From an uncultured Coriobacteriaceae bacterium (GTDB taxonomy: Bacteria; Actinomycetota; Coriobacteriia; Coriobacteriales; Eggerthellaceae), in NCBI GenBank assembly GCA_900552365.1, contig URZP01000044.1, positions 1 to 11,524 on the forward strand: a stretch of DNA of 11,524 bases, read 5' to 3'. Under the pieces are notes generated by a model. That model saw only the letters and a program-made list of their open reading frames with translations, ran no database searches and was not told where the DNA came from. Position 1 is the first letter of the stretch; every line of letters starts with the position of its first letter. The position numbers and the translations under genes were made by a program. Of the stretch, positions 1 through 5,712 are shown piece after piece.

Positions 1-465
1 GACGAAACCGGAGTTTTGGGGCTGCTCGAAGAGCTCTCCATCCTTCTTGAGGAGTCGAAGCCCGCTTTCGGTAAAAGCAATTTACGCCAGGTGGATATTT
101 CCGCCGCTTTCGAGATCATGGACGAGATCCGCGACACGTTCCCGAGCGAGTTCTCTCAGGCTCGTCAGATCGTCCGCGAGCGTCAGAGCCTTTTGGACGA
201 CGCTGAGGCCGAGGCGAATCGCATGATCGAGGATGCCCGTGATCAGGCTATGACTATTGCCTCCGAGCGCGAGATCGTCCGTATCTCCCAGCAGCAGAGC
301 GACCAGATCTTGGCCGACGCTCGCGAGCTCGAACGCCAGACCCGCGCTGGTGCCGAGGATTACGCCGACGAGGTGTTCGGCCATGTCGAGCAGAGCCTTG
401 ACACGCTGCTTACCAACGTTCGCCGCTGCCGCGATCGTTTGAACGCCACTACGCAGAACCGTTAA
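1..465 (+). CDS. SepIVA/DivIVA-like coiled-coil protein (5' end outside window)
   Basis: The reading frame is open from base 1 to the TAA at 463-465, so the gene starts upstream. The TTG at 16 is internal to a conserved helix (GLLEELSILLEES) and is an unlikely start; probably only a few residues are missing. The product is almost wholly alpha-helical, with an N-terminal LEEL segment, a conserved-looking IMDEIRDTFPSE stretch, a central Ala/Glu/Arg-rich coiled coil (LLDDAEAEANRMIEDA) and a C-terminal helix (YADEVFGHVEQSL). There is no signal peptide or membrane segment. From memory, the pattern matches mycobacterial SepIVA (Rv2927c family), a DivIVA-domain septation and envelope-growth factor that also sits just upstream of a DUF177 gene and rnc; the coiled coil here is shorter. 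Such proteins are often auto-named 'ATPase' or 'ATP synthase subunit B' because of the coiled coil, but no nucleotide-binding motif is present. Role in division is inferred from similarity and position. Confidence 0.72.
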   Translation, partial: DETGVLGLLEELSILLEESKPAFGKSNLRQVDISAAFEIMDEIRDTFPSEFSQARQIVRERQSLLDDAEAEANRMIEDARDQAMTIASEREIVRISQQQSDQILADARELERQTRAGAEDYADEVFGHVEQSLDTLLTNVRRCRDRLNATTQNR

Positions 466-486
466 ACACGGTTTGGGTTCGGTTTC

Positions 487-1035
487 ATGAACGACGCAAC
501 TATAAAGATCCCGGCCGAGCTCTTCGCCATTGCGGAGAGCTCGCATTTTGAAGGCCAGCTCAAACTTGACGTCCTTATGGCGGGCTTCGACGAATACCGC
601 TTCTCGACTCCCGTAACATGGGATGTTGAGGTAACAAACACGGGTGATGCACTGCTTATCATGGGTCGCGCTTATGGCGTTGCTTCCACCCAGTGCGCTC
701 GTTGCTTGGAAGATGTCGAATACGACCTCGATGGAAGCATTGAGGGCTATTTCCTGATTAACGACGAGTCCGCTGTGCCCGACGATATGGAAGGCGACGA
801 ATTCGACGTTCTTCCCGAGAACCATATCATCGATCTAGCCCCGCTTATCGAGGCGGCTCTTATCGTCGATGCCCCCGAGATCCCACTTTGTTCTGACGAT
901 TGCAAGGGTCTTTGCCCTGAGTGCGGCGCCAACCTCAATGATGGCGACTGCGGTTGCAAAAACGAAGAGCTTGAAGAATTCGAAGAGGCCAAGAACCCGT
1001 TTGCGGCCTTGAAGGGTCTTTCATTCGAAGAGTGA
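487..1035 (+). CDS. DUF177 / YceD family protein with C-terminal Cys cluster
   Basis: This 182-residue protein starts at ATG 487, 21 bases after the previous stop, with no clear Shine-Dalgarno sequence, which suggests coupling to the upstream gene. It has the DUF177 layout: an N-terminal beta-rich part, a CARC pair (C70, C73), an acidic middle (DDMEGDEFDVLP) and the family hallmark near the C-terminus, here C135, C139, C143, C146, C155 and C157 around GLCPECGANLN. The Cys cluster probably binds a metal; that is inference from spacing. The family (E. coli YceD and plant homologues) is linked to 23S rRNA/50S accumulation and is usually encoded directly before rpmF. Here rpmF is about 2.2 kb downstream, separated by terminators, an SDR gene and a gene relic. 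Family assignment is firm; the biochemical role is not known in detail. Confidence 0.9.
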   Translation: MNDATIKIPAELFAIAESSHFEGQLKLDVLMAGFDEYRFSTPVTWDVEVTNTGDALLIMGRAYGVASTQCARCLEDVEYDLDGSIEGYFLINDESAVPDDMEGDEFDVLPENHIIDLAPLIEAALIVDAPEIPLCSDDCKGLCPECGANLNDGDCGCKNEELEEFEEAKNPFAALKGLSFEE

Positions 1036-1065
1036 CCTTGCTTAGGTCAAATACTTGTTTTGGAT

Positions 1066-1099
1066 GCGCGTCTGCCGTTCGTTCGGCAGGCGCGTTTTT
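1066..1099 (+). terminator. Rho-independent terminator after the DUF177 gene
   Basis: An 11-bp stem (1067-1077 with 1084-1094, one G.U pair at 1071/1090) closes a 6-base loop TTCGTT and is followed at once by T5 (1095-1099). It begins 31 bases after the DUF177 stop codon and should end the upstream transcript. Confidence 0.85.
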
Positions 1100-1104
1100 C
1101 ATAG

Positions 1105-1150
1105 CCAGGGTCAATGCAGACGCCGCTTTTTGGCGTGCGTCCCTGGTTTT
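1105..1150 (+). terminator. Second hairpin terminator in tandem
   Basis: The outer stem CCAGGG (1105-1110) / CCCTGG (1141-1146) encloses an inner stem ACGCC (1120-1124) / GGCGT (1132-1136) with bulges between, followed by TTTT (1147-1150). It lies five bases beyond the T-run of the first terminator. The T-run is short and the stem imperfect, so it is probably a backup terminator. Confidence 0.55.
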
Positions 1151-1168
1151 CGAAGGTCCTTCCGGCTG

Positions 1169-1196
1169 TTGAAATCATGCCCAAAAACTGTATTAC
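1169..1196 (+). promoter_or_regulatory. Candidate sigma-A-type promoter for the SDR gene
   Basis: A -35-like TTGAAA (1169-1174) lies 16 bases before a -10-like TATTAC (1191-1196; four of six consensus positions). It would start transcription near 1203 and give a leader of about 210 bases before the SDR start. This is a match by eye only; other weak -10-like boxes occur in this AT-rich patch. Confidence 0.3.
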
Positions 1197-1205
1197 TGCG
1201 TAATA
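1191..1205. promoter_or_regulatory. 15-bp palindrome overlapping the candidate -10 box (possible operator)
   Basis: TATTAC-TGC-GTAATA is a perfect inverted repeat with 6-bp arms and a 3-bp centre. It coincides with the -10 box of the candidate SDR promoter, where a repressor would typically bind. No regulator gene is adjacent, so the binding protein is unknown. Confidence 0.35.
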
Positions 1206-1413
1206 TTATGCAACCCGATTCAGGTGGCAAGAGATTGTCTTCGGTCGGCGGCATGGTATTTCTTGATAACAGGTAAACCTTGTCTGACCTGCGAAAACAG
1301 TGCAACCTTTAACCGAGCTTAACGGACGTTTCGCCCTTGCTAGAACCTGCGCTGGGCACTCGGGACTAAGATGGCACCATCATCATTGATCACGTCAAGA
1401 TGGGAGAAACGAA

Positions 1414-2178
<765 letters not shown>

Positions 2179-2613
2179 GACCTTCCGGTAGCAGTCAAGG
2201 ATCAGCAACAGTTGAAGGCGGAGCTTGGCACTATCGCTCCTGCCGATTCCGTTTCAGCCACCCTGGTTGTCAACGCTCAGCCTAGCATTGTTGCTGACGG
2301 GGCCATTAATAAGGCGAAGAGCGAAAACGAAGCAATCACGCCTCTTGACCTGTCGGTGAGCCTGCTTGTTTCAGTTACCGATGCAAATGGCGTTATGAAA
2401 TCTGCCAGTGCCGAAATTGCACAGCTTCCCGAGGAGCTGACGATCACCGTTACCGTTGACCCTTCCACCGTGAAGGGCAAGGTCATTCGTATCGCTCGCA
2501 ACCACGATGGCAAGGTTGACTTCATCGATCCGATCAACGTCGACGAGACCACGGGAGCCATCACGTTCAAAACCGACCGTTTCTCTTCCTATGCGGTTTT
2601 TGACCAGCGATAA
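2179..2613 (+). pseudogene. Surface-protein relic, upstream fragment (5' truncated)
   Basis: Right after the SDR stop, the same frame stays open for 144 codons to TAA 2611-2613. A start could be TTG 2212, with AAGGA (2197-2201) 10 bases upstream, but the sequence reads as the middle of a larger secreted protein. It is a Val/Thr-rich beta domain (SVSATLVVNAQPSIVADGA, LTITVTVDPSTVKGK) ending in ITFKTDRFSSYAVF, an ending typical of the last domain before the C-terminal anchor region in actinobacterial surface proteins. There is no signal peptide, so as it stands it could not be exported. The frame ends just after a T5 run (2597-2601), and the logical continuation lies in the +1 frame. I read it as the broken upstream half of the fragment at 2591-3037. 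A translated 133-residue remnant cannot be excluded. Confidence 0.7.
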
Positions 2614-3037
2614 GACGCCTGAGATGATTTATCACGAGGTGAAGTTCGTCGACAAGTTCAACGATTTCACGAATGTCGCGAGGGTTGAGTCGGGTAAGGC
2701 CATCGAGCAGCCCGAGGATCCTTATTTTAGGGGATACCAGTTCGCTGGCTGGTTCACCGATGAGGCTGCTTCTGAGAAGTATGATTTCTCGAACCCGGTG
2801 AGCGGGGACATCACGTTGTACGCTGGCTACAAGAAGGTTGAATACGAGGGCGAGAAGACCGATGAGGCTGACAAAACGGCAGATAAGCCCACCACCGAGC
2901 AGCCTGCTCCTCAGAAGGACTCGGCAATTGCCCAGACCAGTGATGACGCTTTGATGCTCGTCGTCGGTGCCGTTAGCGCTGTCGCTCTTGTTGTCGCGCT
3001 TGGTGCGATCATGATGCGTCGTCGCAACCAGCGTTAA
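2591..3037 (+). pseudogene. Surface-protein relic, downstream fragment: Listeria-Bacteroides repeat and C-terminal anchor
   Basis: This frame (open from well upstream of 2591; possible ATGs at 2591 and 2624) carries a Listeria-Bacteroides (InlB B/Flg_new type) repeat: VKFVDKFND, GKAIEQPEDPYFRGYQFAGW, YDFSNPVSGDITLYAGY. Then come an acidic Lys/Glu/Pro/Thr linker, a degenerate sorting-like motif IAQTSDD in place of LPxTGD, one hydrophobic helix (ALMLVVGAVSAVALVVALG) and a basic RRRNQR tail. This is the standard C-terminus of a cell-surface adhesin, but there is no signal peptide or proper start. Joining it to the upstream fragment needs one base fewer in the T5 run at 2597-2601, which would read ...SSYAV-L-TSDKTPE.... 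It is either a true pseudogene or the product of an assembly/read error at that run. The missing N-terminus argues for real decay in any case. Confidence 0.75.
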
Positions 3038-3058
3038 TCATCGCCGATCGATGCTTTG

Positions 3059-3094
3059 CGAGAGGCGGCCAAAGTGCCGCTTCTCGTTTTATTT
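3059..3094 (+). terminator. Rho-independent terminator after the surface-protein relic
   Basis: An 11-bp stem (3059-3069 with 3076-3086, one G.U pair) closes a 6-base loop CAAAGT and is followed by TTTTATTT. It starts 21 bases after the relic's TAA and insulates rpmF from the SDR region. It is probably the original terminator of the surface-protein gene and now also ends the SDR transcript. Confidence 0.85.
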
Positions 3095-3148
3095 GGTGGG
3101 GAAGAGGCGAGAATTGTGCAGAACAAGTACATGATCTCGCTTTGTCGC

Positions 3149-3177
3149 TTGCTTTGAACAAGGTGCTTTGATACCAT
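3149..3177 (+). promoter_or_regulatory. Candidate promoter for rpmF
   Basis: TTGCTT (3149-3154) and TACCAT (3172-3177) are separated by 17 bases. Both boxes are imperfect. Because a strong terminator ends at about 3094, rpmF needs a promoter in 3095-3230; this is the best match I see. It would give a leader of roughly 60 bases. Confidence 0.35.
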
Positions 3178-3242
3178 TACGTGTCGCATGTTTAAGCAAC
3201 AAGGTCGTCGACGGTGACGGCTTTTGAAGAAGGAGATTTGAA

Positions 3243-3422
3243 ATGGCAGTACCTAAACAACGCATGGGCCGTATCCGTACTCATACGCGCCGCAGCACTC
3301 ACGACCGCATGGATGCACCTTCGCGTTCCGTTTGCCCGCAGTGCGGCGAGGTCAAGCTTCCTCATCGCGTATGCCCCAATTGCGGTTTCTACAAGAACCG
3401 CGAGGTCATCGAGACCGAGTAG
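3243..3422 (+). CDS. rpmF: 50S ribosomal protein bL32
   Basis: A 59-residue protein starts at ATG 3243 with a strong AAGGAG (3230-3235) 7 bases upstream. It begins MAVPKQRMGRIRTHTRR, has the basic N-terminal tail that threads into 23S rRNA, and carries two CxxC pairs (C31, C34, C44, C47; CPQCG and CPNCG) that form the zinc-ribbon site. This is therefore the zinc-binding (C+) form of bL32; no Cys-less paralogue is in the window. Length and sequence are normal for the family. It is followed by a hairpin terminator and then plsX, the usual neighbour. The usual upstream partner, the DUF177 gene, is separated by the SDR region, so rpmF probably has its own promoter here. Confidence 0.97.
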   Translation: MAVPKQRMGRIRTHTRRSTHDRMDAPSRSVCPQCGEVKLPHRVCPNCGFYKNREVIETE

Positions 3423-3444
3423 GTTCTCTCCTTTCAGTGAATGC

Positions 3445-3485
3445 AAGCCTCCTGTCTGCACGTGTTGATAGGGGGCTTTCTTTTT
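3445..3485 (+). terminator. Hairpin terminator or attenuator between rpmF and plsX
   Basis: A 12-bp stem AAGCCTCCTGTC (3445-3456) / GATAGGGGGCTT (3467-3478), with two G.U pairs, closes a 10-base loop and is followed by TCTTTTT. It lies 22 bases after the rpmF stop. Partial read-through would give high bL32 and lower PlsX output from one promoter; that role is inference. I see no strong promoter between it and plsX. Confidence 0.7.
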
Positions 3486-3528
3486 AATCCCGCAATCGTC
3501 GGGAAAGCAGAGCATCGTGGGGGATATC

Positions 3529-4527
3529 ATGGCTGATCAATCTACTGACCGATTCACAACCATCGCAGTAGACGCTTTGGGTGGCGATAACGCTCCCGGT
3601 GTCGTTCTAGAGGGCGTTCAGGCGGCTTTGGCCGCCGACAACACCCTGAAGGTCATCTTGTGCGGTCCCGCAGACGTCGTCGAGCCTTTTGCGGCTAAAA
3701 ACGATCGTTGCGTTGCACGTGTTACCACCGAGTTCATCGACATGGGCGAGCATCCCGCCGAGGCCGTCAAGCACAAGAAGGATTCTTCCATCGTCGTCGG
3801 CTGTCAGTTGGTCCGCGACGGGGAGGCACAGGGCTTCTTCTCGGCTGGTTCAACTGGCGCGTGTCTGGTTGCGGGCACGCTTGTCATCGGCCGCTCCAAG
3901 GGCGTCAAGCGCCCGGCCTTGGCAACCGTCATCCCGTCGCCCGTCAAGCCCGTTGTTATGTGCGACGTTGGCGCCAACGCCGATTGCAAGCCCGAGTATC
4001 TGGTGCAGTTCGCAAACATGGCAACTATTTACGCAAGCAAGATCCTGGGCATCGCCAACCCGAAGGTCGGTCTTTTGAACATCGGCGAAGAGGATACGAA
4101 GGGCTCTCAGTTCGCCCAGGAAGTTAATGCGCTTATGCGCGAACAGGTTCCCAACTTCGCGGGTAATGCCGAAGGCAAAGATATCATGAAGGGCACCTTC
4201 GACGTCATCGTCACCGATGGTTTCACTGGTAACGTGTGCCTGAAAACCATCGAGGGCACGTCCAAAGTCCTTTTATCCGAGCTCAAGAGCATCATGAAGA
4301 CATCGCTTCTCACTAAGTTGGGCGCTGCAACCATGATGGGCGGCTTGCGCGGCCTTATGGACAAGGTGAACCCCGACGCGTACGGTGGCGCGCCGCTTTT
4401 GGGTGTGAAGGGCGCTTGCATCGTCGGTCATGGTTCATCGACCGCCGAGGCAATCAAGAACGGCGTCATCACCACGGCGCAAACCGTTCGCCAGCAGGTT
4501 TCTGAATTAATCGCGCAAACCATATAG
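3529..4527 (+). CDS. plsX: Phosphate acyltransferase PlsX
   Basis: PlsX converts acyl-ACP and phosphate to acyl-phosphate, the donor for PlsY in the first step of phospholipid synthesis; it acts peripherally at the inner face of the membrane. From ATG 3529 it has 332 residues, the family norm. Motifs include IAVDALGGDNAP (12-23), GFFSAGSTGA (102-111), VMCDVGANADCKP (143-155), GLLNIGEEDTKGS (181-193), DVIVTDGFTGNV (225-236) and GGAPLLGVKG (286-295). I chose ATG 3529 because GGGGG (3519-3523) lies 5 bases upstream; an in-frame GTG at 3517, with GGGAAAG (3501-3507) before it, would add four residues and cannot be excluded. It lies after rpmF, the common order. The acyl-carrier-protein gene often found between plsX and rnc is absent; a terminator stands there instead. 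Confidence 0.97.
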   Translation: MADQSTDRFTTIAVDALGGDNAPGVVLEGVQAALAADNTLKVILCGPADVVEPFAAKNDRCVARVTTEFIDMGEHPAEAVKHKKDSSIVVGCQLVRDGEAQGFFSAGSTGACLVAGTLVIGRSKGVKRPALATVIPSPVKPVVMCDVGANADCKPEYLVQFANMATIYASKILGIANPKVGLLNIGEEDTKGSQFAQEVNALMREQVPNFAGNAEGKDIMKGTFDVIVTDGFTGNVCLKTIEGTSKVLLSELKSIMKTSLLTKLGAATMMGGLRGLMDKVNPDAYGGAPLLGVKGACIVGHGSSTAEAIKNGVITTAQTVRQQVSELIAQTI

Positions 4528-4560
4528 CAACGTCGGCGAGCTTTTTAGCTGGGATACAAT

Positions 4561-4594
4561 GAAACGGGATAGGGCTTGCCCTGTCCCGTTTCTT
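4561..4594 (+). terminator. Hairpin terminator after plsX
   Basis: A nearly perfect 14-bp stem (4561-4574 with 4579-4592, one U.G pair) closes the tetraloop CTTG. The 3' arm ends GTTTC followed by TT, so the U-rich part is partly inside the stem. It is strong by stem stability but has a poor T-run. It lies 33 bases after the plsX stop and separates plsX from rnc. Confidence 0.65.
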
Positions 4595-4673
4595 CGGTTC
4601 GTCAACGGTTTCCCTTATGCGTTGACCAAAGCGTAAACTGAAGGCAAGCCGCAACCTTGCGAATAGCTTTGTT

Positions 4674-4703
4674 GAAGCGCGTCCCTGTTGGAAAGGACGC
4701 TTC
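4674..4703 (+). promoter_or_regulatory. Hairpin in the rnc leader (possible RNase III target)
   Basis: GAAGCG (4674-4679) + TCC (4682-4684) pairs with GGACGCTTC (4695-4703), a 9-bp stem with a 2-base bulge (CG) and a 10-base loop. No T-run follows, so it is not a terminator. It sits 64 bases before the rnc start. In E. coli and Streptomyces, RNase III controls its own mRNA by cutting a leader hairpin; a similar role here is only a suggestion, and the stem is short for a substrate. I see no convincing promoter in 4595-4767. Confidence 0.3.
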
Positions 4704-4767
4704 GACAATGTTGATTTGCGGATGTTGGCGATTGCAACACAATTTGGCACACGAGGATCGGAATTCC

Positions 4768-5670
4768 GTGAATTTGAATGAAGAACAGCGGGTGAAGCTC
4801 GGCCGCGCCGAGAAAATCATCCAGCATGATTTCGATGACAAGCAGCTTATCCTGTCGGCTATCACTCATCCGTCGGCCACAGAGGGACGCGCCGTCAAAT
4901 ACTCTTACGAGCGCCTTGAGTTCCTTGGGGACAGCGTTTTGGGCGCCATCGTCGCGTCGGTCGCGTTCCATCGTTATCACGATCTCGACGAAGGCGGCTT
5001 GACGCGTATCAAGGTCGCTCTCGTTTCGGGCACCAGCCTTTCCGATGTTGCGAGCGATCTTGGCTTCGCCGATTTTATCGTGTTCGGCTCATCCGAGGCT
5101 GGCACAGGTCGTCGTGGCCTGCATTCGGCCCTTGAGAACGTTTACGAAGCGGTTGTCGCAGCCCTTTACCTTGATGGCGGCATCGATTGCGCGCGTGAAT
5201 TTATCGACCGCACGCTCATTCCCAAGATGAACATCGACATGGCCAAAGAGCCGGAAAACCCGAAGAGCGCCCTTCAGGAGCGTCTGCAGGAAGATGGCAT
5301 CACGCCCACCTATAAGCTTATCGAAACGCAAGGCCCTCCGCATGATCGCACGTTCGTCGCGCAGGTGTTCGCGGGTTCCCGCGGCTTGGCCAGCGGCACC
5401 GGCCGTACCAAGAAAGAAGCGGAAAGCCAGGCCGCGAAAAGCACCCTTGCTCGTTTGAGCGAGTTCTTCGGCATCGGTCTTGACGAGCAGGAGCGTGCCG
5501 AGAAAGCCGTCGAAAAAGCGCAGGCCAAGGCGGAGAAGACCGTCGCCCAGGCTCAGGCCAAGGCGGAGAAGACCGTCGCCCAGGCTCAGGCCAAGGCGAA
5601 GAAGGCCGCTAAGCGTAACGGCAATAAAAAGAAGAAAAGCCTGCCAGCCGCCAACCCCGATTCGGAGTAG
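4768..5670 (+). CDS. rnc: Ribonuclease III
   Basis: RNase III cuts double-stranded RNA, including the 30S rRNA precursor. From GTG 4768 (GAGGA at 4753-4757, 10 bases upstream) the protein has 300 residues. The upstream in-frame region is open to TTG 4657 but does not resemble the family, so I reject it. The catalytic domain (about 8-150) has the signature ERLEFLGDS (48-56) with E51 and D55 as metal ligands. The second metal pair, normally D-x-x-E (E. coli D114/E117), reads N124-V-Y-E127, an Asp-to-Asn change. A double-stranded-RNA-binding domain follows (about 163-232: NPKSALQERLQE, GTGRTKKEAESQAAK). The C-terminus carries a 60-residue Ala/Lys/Glu/Gln tail with two exact 11-residue repeats (QAKAEKTVAQA), ending basic (KKKK). 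This tail makes it longer than the usual 225-250 residues. smc follows after 42 bases, so the two are probably co-transcribed. Confidence 0.96.
   Translation: MNLNEEQRVKLGRAEKIIQHDFDDKQLILSAITHPSATEGRAVKYSYERLEFLGDSVLGAIVASVAFHRYHDLDEGGLTRIKVALVSGTSLSDVASDLGFADFIVFGSSEAGTGRRGLHSALENVYEAVVAALYLDGGIDCAREFIDRTLIPKMNIDMAKEPENPKSALQERLQEDGITPTYKLIETQGPPHDRTFVAQVFAGSRGLASGTGRTKKEAESQAAKSTLARLSEFFGIGLDEQERAEKAVEKAQAKAEKTVAQAQAKAEKTVAQAQAKAKKAAKRNGNKKKKSLPAANPDSE
5521..5604 (+). repeat. 33-bp tandem repeat inside rnc
   Basis: Two exact 33-base copies (5521-5553, 5554-5586) beginning CAGGCCAAGGCGGAGAAG are followed by a partial third copy (5587-5604) that diverges. The unit is 11 codons (QAKAEKTVAQA), so gain or loss of a unit keeps the frame. 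It codes for a helical, charged extension beyond the RNA-binding domain. Identity at the DNA level implies recent duplication. Confidence 0.92.
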
Positions 5671-5712
5671 GCCTGCGCGAAGCAGCGTCTGAACCCAGAA
5701 GGAACCGCCTCG

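Larger units (their letters stand above)
1147..1413 (+). other. Non-coding leader upstream of the SDR gene
   Basis: Together with the two terminators this makes a 378-base gene-free gap (1036-1413). I find no convincing ORF or structural RNA. It holds a candidate promoter with an overlapping palindrome (1169-1205), a short inverted repeat GAAGG-T-CCTTC (1152-1162), a spaced pair CAGGT (1270-1274) / ACCTG (1287-1291), and GATGG-CA-CCATC (1370-1381) just before the ribosome binding site of the SDR. Several short inverted repeats in one leader suggest regulation, but each alone could be chance. Confidence 0.5.

Noticed and set aside
82..825. A 247-codon - strand frame opposite the sepIVA-like and DUF177 genes
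   Set aside because: Same codon-aligned antisense effect; the sense strand encodes recognisable proteins.
1055..1276. A 73-codon + strand frame in the DUF177-SDR gap
   Set aside because: It runs through both terminator hairpins, lacks a ribosome binding site and has a composition unlike the real proteins.
2597..2613. Programmed +1 frameshift joining the two surface-protein fragments
   Set aside because: There is only a T5 run, with no known shift signal, and the gene also lacks its 5' end, so simple decay or a read error is more likely.
4555..4560. TACAAT as a -10 box before the plsX terminator
   Set aside because: No -35 box lies at a suitable distance and the transcript would run straight into the 4561-4594 hairpin.
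4657..4767. N-terminal extension of RNase III from TTG 4657
   Set aside because: The extra 37 residues do not look like RNase III, cross the leader hairpin and have no ribosome site; GTG 4768 has one.
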